Below are positions 1 through 7,742 of a stretch of 51,618 nt of DNA, piece by piece. Below the pieces are notes generated by a model. The model searched no databases and was not told the DNA's origin. It saw only the letters and a list, made by a program, of their open reading frames with translations. The position numbers and the translations under genes were made by a program. Each line of letters starts with the position of its first letter. The first letter of the stretch is position 1. The stretch covers positions 1 to 51,618 of the forward strand of contig CABSDO010000002.1 in the NCBI GenBank assembly GCA_902476475.1. The letters run 5' to 3'. Source of the stretch: an uncultured Collinsella sp. (lineage in GTDB: Bacteria; Actinomycetota; Coriobacteriia; Coriobacteriales; Coriobacteriaceae).

Positions 1-12
1 TTCCGCACGAGC

Positions 13-37
13 CGAAGGCCACTTAATGTGGCCTTCG
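13..37. terminator. Hairpin at left edge, possible terminator
   Basis: A perfect 10-bp inverted repeat (13-22 with 28-37) closes a 5-nt loop. It lies downstream of the leftward HAD gene and may end that transcript or one entering from the left. No clear T-run follows on either strand, so terminator function is only a guess. Confidence 0.35.
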
Positions 38-102
38 AGCGAGCCCAGGACCTGACCGAGCAAAAATCAAACGGCCGGCCCCGGGCATGGCGACGAGATA
101 GA

Positions 103-930
103 TTAACGAGCCGCCAAGATGGCGTCGATGAGCGTCAGTACGCCCCCGTCGTTGTTGCTCGGAATGCGCCACTTAGCATGCGCGTTCATGTGCTCCTCGG
201 CATTGTCCACGATAAAGCTGTGACCGACGCGCTCGAGCATGGGGATGTCGTTGTAGGTATCGCCCACGGCGGCGGCATCGGCGATATCAATGCCCAGGTG
301 TTCGCACAGGTGCGCGACGCCGGCGCCCTTGTCGACGCCCAAGTTCATAAAGTCAATCCACTCGCGCCCGGCGTTGGTGACGTAGAGCTTGTCCGAGAAC
401 TCGGGGCTATAGGTCTCGCGAAACGCGGGCTCGGCGTCGTAGCCGGGGAAGAAGACCGAAATCTTGTTAGACTCGAAATCAATGCCCTCAAAGCTGTCGA
501 CGTAGTTGATTGTGTTGTAGTAGACGCTGATCTCGTCGTGGTATTGATGGTCGCGGGCAAGCACGTAGAACTCGTCGAAGCAGCACAGGACTGGGACAGC
601 GCGAGGATCCTCCGAGGCACGGTTCAAGACCTGCTGATACAGCTCCACGTCAATATTGCTCTTATAGATATAGCTGCCGCGATAGATCACGCACGCTCCG
701 TTGTCGGGACAAAAGGCGAGGCGGTTCTTGATGCCCTCGAACATCTCCTCGAGCTTGGGTGCGGGACGTCCGCTGGCGGGGCAGAATACGATGCCGGCGT
801 CGGCGAGCTTGTCCAGGCGCTCATCAAGACCCTGGGGCAGCACACGCTCGTCGGTTAGCAGCGTCTTGTCCATATCGACGGCGAGAATCTTAATGTTGCC
901 GATGTTGGCGTCCGATTCGTAAGTTTGCAT
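103..930 (-). CDS. Cof-type HAD-superfamily sugar-phosphate phosphatase
   Basis: A 275-residue cytosolic hydrolase of the Cof/YidA branch of the HAD superfamily. These enzymes dephosphorylate sugar phosphates or small phosphometabolites through an aspartyl-phosphate intermediate. Motif I, VDMDKTLL, is near residue 19 and supplies the nucleophile Asp and the acid/base Asp. The C-terminal GDTYNDIPML is motif IV, which binds Mg. The insert between them fits a C2-type cap domain, and the length is typical. The start is the ATG at 928-930, with an AAAGG ribosome site about 10 nt upstream. It is transcribed away from argG and shares the 550-bp gap with it. The substrate cannot be told from sequence. 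Confidence 0.88.
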   Translation of the reverse strand: MQTYESDANIGNIKILAVDMDKTLLTDERVLPQGLDERLDKLADAGIVFCPASGRPAPKLEEMFEGIKNRLAFCPDNGACVIYRGSYIYKSNIDVELYQQVLNRASEDPRAVPVLCCFDEFYVLARDHQYHDEISVYYNTINYVDSFEGIDFESNKISVFFPGYDAEPAFRETYSPEFSDKLYVTNAGREWIDFMNLGVDKGAGVAHLCEHLGIDIADAAAVGDTYNDIPMLERVGHSFIVDNAEEHMNAHAKWRIPSNNDGGVLTLIDAILAAR

Positions 931-1040
931 AAAAAAGCGCCTTTCGTTTCGAGATTGTTTCAGACGTTATAACCATCAACTAGTAGTCGAGCGTATTTTC
1001 GCAGGAATGGTGCGTATTTGCACTGCAATTCACAAACTAA

Positions 1041-1101
1041 TGAAAAAACTTTTCAGAGATTTGAATTTGTCGCTTGCGCAGCGTGCACTTTATCGTAATA
1101 T
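1041..1101 (+). promoter_or_regulatory. Candidate promoter and operator for the argG leader
   Basis: TTGCGC (1074-1079) and TAATAT (1096-1101) are separated by 16 bp and point at the leader ORF. A perfect TGAAAA/TTTTCA inverted repeat with a 3-bp centre lies just upstream at 1041-1055. It loosely resembles an arginine-repressor (ArgR) half-site pair. The rest of 931-1040 is AT-rich and presumably holds the promoter of the leftward HAD gene. Confidence 0.4.
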
Positions 1102-1204
1102 AGCAAACATCGAAAACGGAGACGGCAAAAGAGCCGTTTACCGAGGAAAAGGTACCGTTTGCGATATTTGAATTGCGCCCGGCGATACGTGAGAGGAGAG
1201 GCAG

Positions 1205-1279
1205 ATGCAGTTCGTAAAGATCATCACCACTGCAGACAATGCCATCCGACGCCAGCGCGCAATTTCCCGACGACGATAA
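1205..1279 (+). CDS. Arg-rich leader peptide upstream of argG
   Basis: A 24-codon ORF begins at ATG 1205 behind a good GGAGAGG ribosome site (about 1191-1197) and ends at TAA 1277-1279. Six of its last ten residues are arginine, including a terminal run of three CGA codons, a codon often read slowly. A peptide that stalls for lack of charged Arg-tRNA just upstream of an arginine biosynthesis gene is the classic design of ribosome-mediated attenuation. The terminal Arg codons overlap a hairpin at 1272-1287. The ORF is too short to judge by codon statistics. The call rests on the ribosome site, the Arg clustering and the position. Confidence 0.6.
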   Translation: MQFVKIITTADNAIRRQRAISRRR

Positions 1280-1390
1280 CAATCGTCTCTGTCCGCATGG
1301 GGCGCAATGCCTCAACAGAGTCATTTTGAGGTCGTTGGGTTTTAGCACGACATTGCTGCATGTTTCTAGGGCATGTATGTGCTGATTTTT
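1272..1390 (+). promoter_or_regulatory. argG leader: Candidate attenuator structures between leader peptide and argG
   Basis: Three successive stems can be drawn. GACGAT/ATCGTC (1272-1277 with 1282-1287) covers the last Arg codons and the stop. CTCTGT/ACAGAG (1287-1292 with 1315-1320) contains a nested GCAT/ATGC. AGCAC/GTGCT (1344-1348 with 1379-1383) is followed by GATTTTT, which looks like a weak intrinsic terminator. The first two share a base and so compete. This arrangement would allow ribosome stalling to change which stems form. The pairing was done by eye without energy calculation. Confidence 0.42.
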
Positions 1391-1484
1391 GCTATTTAAC
1401 CTGATATTGCACGGTATATGACCTTGAAATGACTTGCAACTGACCGATGTTCTAACTAGCTACCAAGGGCGAAAGGAAACAGCC

Positions 1485-2711
1485 ATGAGCAAGGAAAAAG
1501 TCGTTCTCGCATATTCCGGTGGTCTTGATACATCTGTATGTGTCAAGTGGCTCCAGGACGAGAAGAATCTCGATGTCGTTTGCGTTTGCGGCAATGTGGG
1601 CCAGGAGGAGACCGGCCTGGACGCCAAGAAGCAGAAGGCCCTCGACCTGGGCGTTCTCGATTGCCAGGTGCTCGACCTGCGCGACGAGTTCTCCGATGAG
1701 TTCCTGATTAAGGCCATCGCCGCAAACTCCATGTACGAGAACAAGTACCCGCTGCTCTCCGCCCTGTCTCGCCCGCTGCTTGCCAAGAAGCTTGTCGAGG
1801 TCGCCCACGAGTTTGGCGCGACCTACGTCGCCCACGGCTGCACCGGCAAGGGTAACGACCAGGTTCGTTTTGAGGCTGCCGTCAAGGCCCTCGATCCCGA
1901 GCTTAAGGTCATCGCCCCAGTTCGCGAGTGGGATCTGAAGTGCCGTCCCGACGAGGTCGCCTATGCCCACGCCCACAACGTGCCGGTTCCCGAGGGCGCC
2001 AACGATAACCCCTATTCCATTGACGACAACCTGTGGGGTCGTGCCATTGAGTGCGGCCACCTGGAGGATCCCTGGAACGAGCCGCTCGACGACGCCTGGG
2101 TTATGACCAAGAATCCCGAGGACACGCCCGATACCCCGACTTACACCGAGATTGAGTTTGAGGCGGGCAAGCCCGTCGCCGTCGACGGCAAGAAGATGAA
2201 GCTCTCCGAGATTGTCATCGCCCTCAACAAGATTTCCGGCGACAACGGCTTTGGCCGTCTCGACCTGGTCGAGGATCGTCTGGTGGGCCTCAAGAGCCGC
2301 GAGTGCTACGAGGTTCCCGGCGCCCTGACGCTCATCACCGCCCACAAGGCACTCGAGGACATCTGCGTCGAGGGCGACCTGCTCAAGACCAAGATCAAAC
2401 TCGAGCAGGATTGGGCCACCGCCGTGTACAACGGCCAGTGGTACAGCCCGCTCAAGAACGCGCTCGACGCCTTTATGGCCGACACCCAGAAGTTCGTGAC
2501 CGGCACCGTCCGCCTGAAGTTCTTTAAGGGCAACTGCCATGTCGTCGGCCGCAAGAGCCCGTTTAGCCTGTATGACTACGGTCTGGCTACCTACGACCGT
2601 GACACCACGTTTGACGAGAAGGCCAGCGCCGGCTTTATCGAGATCGATACGCTGTCGCTCAAGACGTGGGCCAAGGTCCAGGGTCCCAGCTCTGCCGCTG
2701 CCCAGGCTTAG
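1485..2711 (+). CDS. argG: Argininosuccinate synthase
   Basis: This 408-residue cytosolic enzyme joins citrulline and aspartate with ATP to give argininosuccinate, the penultimate step of arginine synthesis. The N-terminal pyrophosphatase-type P-loop SGGLDTS is at residues 11-17. The citrulline/aspartate-binding segments AHGCTGKGNDQVRFE and NPYSIDDNLWGR are intact. The length matches the family. ATG 1485 is chosen because GAAAGGA sits at 1471-1477 and MSKEKVVLAYSGG is the conserved N-terminus; an in-frame ATG at 1434 lacks both. argH follows after a terminator and a small ORF, so the two may be separate transcripts. The Arg-rich leader upstream suggests control by arginine supply. Confidence 0.97.
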   Translation: MSKEKVVLAYSGGLDTSVCVKWLQDEKNLDVVCVCGNVGQEETGLDAKKQKALDLGVLDCQVLDLRDEFSDEFLIKAIAANSMYENKYPLLSALSRPLLAKKLVEVAHEFGATYVAHGCTGKGNDQVRFEAAVKALDPELKVIAPVREWDLKCRPDEVAYAHAHNVPVPEGANDNPYSIDDNLWGRAIECGHLEDPWNEPLDDAWVMTKNPEDTPDTPTYTEIEFEAGKPVAVDGKKMKLSEIVIALNKISGDNGFGRLDLVEDRLVGLKSRECYEVPGALTLITAHKALEDICVEGDLLKTKIKLEQDWATAVYNGQWYSPLKNALDAFMADTQKFVTGTVRLKFFKGNCHVVGRKSPFSLYDYGLATYDRDTTFDEKASAGFIEIDTLSLKTWAKVQGPSSAAAQA

Positions 2712-2864
2712 GTCTTCCTTTCCTTGGTATCCGCGCGGCCCATCCGCGTGATACATAACGGGCGCATGGGGTCCCTACCTTTCGTTATGCTTGCTGACAC
2801 TTCTTAACATCGGTGGCCCCTACGTTCCGCCCGCATATATGACGCCGCGACTGCGGCTGAGTCC

Positions 2865-2899
2865 GAGCCCCGCCGGGGTTGTCCGGCGGGGCTCCTTCT
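2865..2899 (+). terminator. Rho-independent terminator of argG
   Basis: A perfect 12-bp GC-rich stem (2865-2876 with 2883-2894) and a 6-nt loop are followed by the pyrimidine-rich CTTCTATCAATTT. The sequence between argG and this stem (2712-2864) shows no convincing gene. Confidence 0.8.
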
Positions 2900-2944
2900 A
2901 TCAATTTGGCGGCTCTGCGCCTATATATATGAGGAGTATCCATT

Positions 2945-3115
2945 ATGTTCAATGCTGTCGTGCATGCTTTACTTGCCCTCGCGCCCGAGCTCGATGCTGC
3001 AAAGGTCGAGGACGTCCCTATGAGCCTGAAGGCTTGGATTGACGGTTCGCAGGGCAACATCCGGAGGGAGACGTTGGGCGCCAAGTGCATGGTGCGTCAC
3101 TTCTTTGCAAATTAG
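2945..3115 (+). CDS. Small hypothetical protein between argG and argH
   Basis: A 56-codon ORF with ATG at 2945 and an AGGAG ribosome site at 2932-2936. It lies just after the argG terminator and ends 118 bp before argH. The N-terminal third is hydrophobic-to-amphipathic (VVHALLALAPELDAAKVEDV) and the rest is basic and polar. I recognise no domain. The good ribosome site and GC-rich third positions support translation. It could be a small protein or a regulatory upstream ORF for argH. Confidence 0.5.
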   Translation: MFNAVVHALLALAPELDAAKVEDVPMSLKAWIDGSQGNIRRETLGAKCMVRHFFAN

Positions 3116-3233
3116 CTATATGGCCTCGCGCACGGTGGGGAATATGCAAAACTAGCGGTTGAAAAATCGCTTTAGCGATATGGCGCATTGCTTTGGGCGC
3201 TTGTTTTGGTATTTGGAGAAAGGAGACGGTTCC

Positions 3234-4664
3234 ATGGCTCTTTGGGGCGGTCGTTTTGAGGCGGGCGTGGCCGAGGTCACGCAGGAGTTTGGTGCGTCGT
3301 TGCCGGTCGACAAGCATCTCTATAAGCAGGATATCGCCGGCTCTAAGGCACATGCCAAGATGCTGGCCGCCCAGGGCATCATCAGTGCCGAGGACGAGCA
3401 GGCGATTGCCGAGGGCCTGACCGGAATCGAGCAGGATATCGATGCCGGCAACTTCACCTTCGATATCAACGACGAGGACATTCATATGTCCATCGAGAGC
3501 GAGCTGACGCGGCGCATCGGTGAGGCCGGTAAGCGCTTGCATACCGGGCGTTCGCGCAACGACCAGGTGGCGACCGATACGCGCCTGGGCGTCAAGGCGC
3601 TAGCCAAGGAGCTCATGGAGGCCAATCTTGAGCTGCGCCATGTGCTGATGGATGCGGCTAAGAAGTACGACAAGGTGATTCTGCCGGGTTACACGCATAT
3701 GCAGCACGCTCAGCCCGTGCTGCTGTCGCATCATCTGCTGGCGTATTCCTGGATGTTCGCGCGCGACTTTACACGCTTGAAGGCCGCCTTTGATGCCGCC
3801 GACAACTGTCCGCTGGGTGCTGCCGCGCTTGCCGGCACGAGCTATCCGCTCGATCGCCAGATGACGGCTGCCGAGCTTGGCTTTGCGGGCGTGATTCCTA
3901 ACTCACTCGATGCTGTTTCCGATCGTGATTTCCTGCTCGACCTGCATTACGCCGGCTCCGTTATGGCGATGCACCTGTCGCGTCTTTCCGAGGAGATCGT
4001 GCTGTGGTCGAGCTCCGAATTTGGCTTTATCACGCTTTCAGACTCTTACTCCACCGGCTCGTCTATCATGCCGCAGAAGAAGAACCCCGACTTTGCCGAG
4101 CTTATCCGCGGCAAGAGCGGTCGCGTGTACGGCAACCTGGTGCAGTTGCTCGTGACCATGAAGGGCTTGCCGCTCGCCTATAACAAGGACTTGCAGGAGG
4201 ACAAGGAGGGCGCGCTCGATACCGCCCATACGCTCATGCAGTGCCTGTCCGCTATGGCCGGAATGATTTCGACTTGGACCGTCAACGAGGATGCCATGGC
4301 GCGCGAGTGCGGCGTGGGACACCTTGCCGCCACCGATGTTGCCGATTACCTGGCCAAGCGTGGCCTGCCGTTCCGCGAGGCACATGCCGTGGTGGGGCAT
4401 CTGGTCCTGATGTGCGAGAAGCGCGGCTGTAATCTTGAGGACCTGCCGTTTGAGGTGTTCCAGGAGGCAAGCCCGCTCTTTGAGCGCGACATTACCGAGG
4501 CGCTCGACATCCCGTCGATTGTCGCCGCGCGCACGACCGAGGGCGGCACCGCTCCTGCCGCCGTTGCCGCGCAGCTGCAGCGTGCCGAGTCACAGCTCGT
4601 GGCCGACGAGGGCGCGTTTGGATCGCTGACCAAGGTAGTCAAGATGGGACACGGGGCAAAGTAG
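3234..4664 (+). CDS. argH: Argininosuccinate lyase
   Basis: This 476-residue enzyme splits argininosuccinate into arginine and fumarate, the last step of arginine synthesis. It belongs to the fumarase/aspartase superfamily and is a homotetramer. The superfamily signature SSIMPQKKNPD, which bears the catalytic Ser loop, is at about residues 277-287. HTGRSRNDQVATDTRL, with the substrate-binding Ser-Arg-Asn, lies near residue 103. TGSxMPQKKNP-type spacing and length are normal. ATG 3234 is preceded by AAAGGAG (3219-3225) and starts the conserved MALWGGRF; the longer in-frame ATG at 3159 lacks a ribosome site. Confidence 0.97.
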   Translation: MALWGGRFEAGVAEVTQEFGASLPVDKHLYKQDIAGSKAHAKMLAAQGIISAEDEQAIAEGLTGIEQDIDAGNFTFDINDEDIHMSIESELTRRIGEAGKRLHTGRSRNDQVATDTRLGVKALAKELMEANLELRHVLMDAAKKYDKVILPGYTHMQHAQPVLLSHHLLAYSWMFARDFTRLKAAFDAADNCPLGAAALAGTSYPLDRQMTAAELGFAGVIPNSLDAVSDRDFLLDLHYAGSVMAMHLSRLSEEIVLWSSSEFGFITLSDSYSTGSSIMPQKKNPDFAELIRGKSGRVYGNLVQLLVTMKGLPLAYNKDLQEDKEGALDTAHTLMQCLSAMAGMISTWTVNEDAMARECGVGHLAATDVADYLAKRGLPFREAHAVVGHLVLMCEKRGCNLEDLPFEVFQEASPLFERDITEALDIPSIVAARTTEGGTAPAAVAAQLQRAESQLVADEGAFGSLTKVVKMGHGAK

Positions 4665-4715
4665 GGGTTTGGCTGAAGCCGTATTGCCCTTTTATCGATA
4701 AATCGTTTTGCTTTT

Positions 4716-4750
4716 ACGGGTGCCTTCTGTTGCGGGCGCCCGTATTTTGT
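4716..4750 (+). terminator. Terminator of argH
   Basis: A 9-bp stem with one G-U pair (4716-4724 with 4735-4743) is followed by ATTTTGTT. The next 200 bp (4751-4950) show no gene or structure I can support. Confidence 0.7.
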
Positions 4751-4956
4751 TGCTATGGGGGAGGGGCTTGTCGAGAACTTCTGTAGGACCTTTGGGCAGG
4801 TTGTGAAGGGGATACGTTCGCGGGTGGCAACCGACCGTCTGCTCTGTTCGATGCGGTTGATGGGCGGTCGGATGGTACTCTAATCGGGCTTCGAAACAGA
4901 AGTGACACATATGGAGCGCTTTAATAAATTGCAGCGTTTCAATAAACAGCTTTTTG

Positions 4957-4985
4957 TTTAACTGCAGCTAAAACTCTGTTACGAT
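4957..4985 (+). promoter_or_regulatory. Candidate ndk promoter
   Basis: TTTAAC (4957-4962) and TACGAT (4980-4985) have a 17-bp spacer, about 65 bp before the ndk start codon. The surrounding sequence is AT-rich compared with the genes. Confidence 0.45.
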
Positions 4986-5048
4986 GCAGTCCAGGCGGGT
5001 GCCGGAATGGGACTTGGGCACGCGCGAACCTACTTGAAAGGCTACCTT

Positions 5049-5453
5049 ATGGCTATCGAGAAGACCTTCATCATGATTAAGCCCGACGCCGTGCGCGACC
5101 GTAAGATCGGCGAGATCGTTGCTCGCATTGAGCGCAGCGGCCTTGTCATCGAGCGCATGGAGATGACCACGCTCGAGCGCGCTACCGTCGAGGAGCACTA
5201 CGCCCATCTGGCCGACAAGCCCTTCTTTGGCGGTCTCTGCGACTTTATGACGAGCGGTCCGGTCGTCAAGATGGTCGTTTCCGGTCTCTCCGCTGTCTCC
5301 AAGATGCGCACCCTCATGGGCGCCACCAACCCGCTTGACGCTGCCCCCGGCACCATTCGCGGCGACTTCGCTGTCGATGTTAACGCCAACGTGATCCACG
5401 GCTCCGACTGCCTGGAGAACGCCGAGATCGAGATCAAGCGCTTCTTTGGCTAA
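5049..5453 (+). CDS. ndk: Nucleoside diphosphate kinase
   Basis: This 134-residue enzyme moves the gamma-phosphate of ATP to nucleoside diphosphates through a phosphohistidine, balancing NTP and dNTP pools. MIKPDAV near residue 11 and the active-site NVIHGSD (phospho-accepting His near residue 117) are conserved, and the length is standard. The start is ATG 5049, behind GAAAGG at 5035-5040. An in-frame ATG at 5007 would add 14 non-conserved residues. The gene is monocistronic, with its own promoter and a strong terminator. Confidence 0.96.
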   Translation: MAIEKTFIMIKPDAVRDRKIGEIVARIERSGLVIERMEMTTLERATVEEHYAHLADKPFFGGLCDFMTSGPVVKMVVSGLSAVSKMRTLMGATNPLDAAPGTIRGDFAVDVNANVIHGSDCLENAEIEIKRFFG

Positions 5454-5493
5454 ACCAGCTTTGACTCCTTAAAGCTGTTAGCGTGTGGCTTGG

Positions 5494-5530
5494 GCGCCGC
5501 GGAATTCCATCCGCGGCGCTCTTTTTATTT
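5494..5530 (+). terminator. Terminator of ndk
   Basis: A perfect 10-bp GC stem (5494-5503 with 5510-5519) with loop ATTCCA is followed by TCTTTTTATTT. Confidence 0.9.
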
Positions 5531-5560
5531 CAGTAGACTTTTGTTAAATGCCCACAAATC

Positions 5561-5603
5561 TACTAAAGAGCCCCCGTCCGGACGTTTCTTTCGGGCGGGG
5601 GCT
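5561..5603 (-). terminator. Terminator of rpiB
   Basis: A 12-bp stem with one G-U pair (5569-5580 with 5592-5603) lies 28 bp beyond the rpiB stop. On the minus strand it is followed by CTTTAGTAGATTTG. It is convergent with the ndk terminator. Confidence 0.7.
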
Positions 5604-5630
5604 GGCGTTAGCGTATGGCTTTGTAAGTCT

Positions 5631-6098
5631 TTAGGCTTCGTCGACGACCTTGAGGCCACGCGTGTGGTCGATCTCGTTGAGGAGATTGACGCGACGCTCG
5701 TGGCGACCACCCTCGAACTCGGCGTCGAGCCACTCGTCGACAATCATCTTGGCGAGTTCAGATCCCACGACGCGGGCGCCAAAGGCAAGCACGTTGGTGT
5801 TGTTGTGCATGCGGGAGAGCTTGGCGCTGAAGGGCTCGGAGCACACGACGGCGCGTACGCCCTCGACCTTGTTGGCGGCCAGGCTGATACCGACGCCGGT
5901 ACCGCAGATCAGGATACCCAGATCGACGTCACCGTTGGCAACGGCCTTACCCACCTTGTAGCCAGCGATGGGGTAATCAAAGCTCTCGGAGGTGTCGGTT
6001 CCAAAGTTCACGACCTCGCAGCCGCGCTCCTTCAGGTGCTCGGAAATGATGTTCTTGAGCTCGACGGCGGCATGGTCGTTGCCGATACCAATCTTCAT
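5631..6098 (-). CDS. rpiB: Ribose-5-phosphate isomerase B (RpiB/LacAB family)
   Basis: A 155-residue cytosolic isomerase interconverting ribose 5-phosphate and ribulose 5-phosphate in the pentose phosphate pathway. The N-terminal GNDHAAVELK holds the phosphate-binding and ring-opening residues. CGTGVGISLAANK carries the catalytic Cys of RpiB. MHNNTNVLAFGARVVG completes the family pattern. The length is typical for RpiB. The start is the ATG at 6096-6098 behind GAGAGGA. Members of the family can act on allose- or galactose-6-phosphate, but the Cys motif favours ribose-5-phosphate isomerase. Confidence 0.93.
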   Translation of the reverse strand: MKIGIGNDHAAVELKNIISEHLKERGCEVVNFGTDTSESFDYPIAGYKVGKAVANGDVDLGILICGTGVGISLAANKVEGVRAVVCSEPFSAKLSRMHNNTNVLAFGARVVGSELAKMIVDEWLDAEFEGGRHERRVNLLNEIDHTRGLKVVDEA

Positions 6099-6303
6099 GA
6101 GTGGTTCCTCTCTGGTCCGTGCGGCGGAATTGCTAAAGGTTTTACCGCGTTCGACTGCATGATAGCGCGACTTTTGTGTAAACGCTCGGGCGTTTTTTCG
6201 TCAAACGCTTTAGCATGCAACAAGACCGGCTTTTCATGAATGAATGCCGTCAGATTGCGCTTAAGCGCCGTCCGTCGGAACCATGGTTGCGGTTTCTGAT
6301 GCA

Positions 6304-6333
6304 TTGTTATCAAATAAAAGAGTTAACTATTAT
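6304..6333 (+). promoter_or_regulatory. Candidate promoter of the desulfidase-like pseudogene
   Basis: TTGTTA (6304-6309) and TATTAT (6328-6333) have an 18-bp spacer in an AT-rich stretch, 37 bp before the ATG at 6370. Confidence 0.5.
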
Positions 6334-6369
6334 CGAGAGCCCAGTTCGTTATGTAAGCAGGAGATACCT

Positions 6370-7649
6370 ATGTCTACCGATTCCATCCGCGATGCCGCTT
6401 TTTGCGATGTCTTGAACCGCGAGCTTGTCTGTGCGCTCGGCTGCACCGAGCCCATTGCCGTTGCCTATGCAGCGGCGCTGGCGAGCCAGACGCTCGGTTG
6501 CGAACCCGATCATATGGATGTTGCCTGCTCGGGCAACATCATCAAGAACGTTAAGAGCGTGACCGTGCCCAACTCGGGCGGCATGCACGGTATTGAAGCG
6601 GCGGCCGTGCTGGGTGCCGTGGGCGGTGACGCCAAGAGCGCGCTCGAGGTGCTCGAGAGCGTTAACGACGAAGACCGTGCTCGCGTGGCCGAGCTCCTCG
6701 CCGATGCCGGTTACTGCGATGTGTCGCTTGTCGAGGGTGTGCCCAACCTCTACATCAAGGTGACTGCGACGGCCGGGGGCCATACCGCGGTCGTCGAGAT
6801 TACCGATCACCACACCAATGTCACGTGCCATACGCTCGACGGTATTCCGGTGTGCGGCAAGTCGGCGGGGGAGTGTGCCGCCTGCGCCGAGCGCGTCGTG
6901 GCCGAGCGTGCGGCAGATAACGCCGATACCCCTATGAGCATTGAGACCATCATCGACTTTATCGAGGACGGTGACATTGAGGACGCCCGCGCTGCCGTTG
7001 AGCGTCAGATTGAGCTGAACGGTGCGATCAGTGCCGAGGGCCTCGCGCACGCTTGGGGCGCCGAGGTGGGCCGTACGCTGCTGGGTGCTCGTGCCGATGA
7101 CGTCGCCTGCCGTGCCCGTGCCCGTGCCCCCGCGATCCACCGTCAGGCTCGGGCAATCAGGGCATTACCTGCGCGCTGCCTGTTATGGAGTATGCCGAGT
7201 ATTTGCGCTGCGACCATGATCGCCTGGTGCGCGCCGTGATGCTGTCTGATCTGATCGCCGTGCATATCAAGAGCTATATTGGTGCGCTCTCGGCGTTTTG
7301 CGGTGCTATTTGCGCCGCATGCGGTGCCGGTGCCGCGATTACCTGGCTATGTGGTGGCACGCGCGAGCAGATTGGCGCGACGGTTTCGAACACGCTCGGT
7401 AACGTGGGCGGCATCGTGTGCGATGGCGCCAAGGCAAGCTGCGCCGCCAAGATTTCCGCTGCCGTCGATGCTGCGATTCTGGGCCACGATATGGCCATGC
7501 AGGGCCGCGGCTTCCGTGCCGGTGAGGGCCTCATCCAGGATACCGTCGAGCAGACGATCGCCAGCATGGGCTACGTGGGCCGCGTAGGCATGAAGGACAC
7601 CGACGTCGAGATCCTTAACATCATGATCGGCAAAACTGAAATTTGTTAG
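6370..7649 (+). pseudogene. L-cysteine desulfidase/UPF0597-family gene, frameshifted
   Basis: The product resembles the CyuA/YhaM (UPF0597) family, Fe-S enzymes that break L-cysteine into pyruvate, ammonia and sulfide. The first reading frame runs from ATG 6370 (ribosome site CAGGAGAT) and contains CALGCTEPIAVAYAAALA and NIIKNVKSVTVPNSGG. It loses homology at about 7110-7150. A second frame resumes with GSGNQGITCALPV near 7152 and continues through CAACGAGA and GIVCDGAKASCAAK to TAG 7647. The break lies in a repetitive GTGCCC stretch. The segment that normally joins the halves (usually containing SDARMGG) also seems shortened. All three Cys motifs survive in the two pieces. It is either a true pseudogene, from slippage or deletion at the repeat, or an assembly error. 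Confidence 0.82.
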
Positions 7650-7657
7650 TTAATTAA

Positions 7658-7722
7658 GTTGCGGTGAGATAGTTCCTAGATTCTCCCCGAGAGGCTCCAA
7701 TTAGGAACTATTTCACCGCAAC
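7658..7722. repeat. Palindromic element, TTGCGGTGA family, copy 1
   Basis: The 21-bp arms (7658-7678 and 7702-7722) differ at one position and enclose a 23-nt loop. The outer end GTTGCGGTGA(A/G)ATAG is shared with elements at 16208-16272 and 47551-48012. It sits between convergent genes, so it can also act as a bidirectional terminator. Confidence 0.85.
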
Positions 7723-7742
7723 CGCGTTTGATGTTCTATTGG

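Noticed and set aside
28..858. Long plus-strand frame opposite the Cof-type phosphatase
   Set aside because: It is the antisense shadow of a clearly conserved HAD gene, with no ribosome site and no recognisable domain.
1037..1348. Minus-strand 103-codon frame in the argG upstream region
   Set aside because: Low-complexity translation with no ribosome site; it lies over the argG promoter and leader peptide.
1452..2756. 434-codon minus-strand frame opposite argG
   Set aside because: Long antisense frames are common in GC-rich genes with GC-biased third positions; argG itself is certain.
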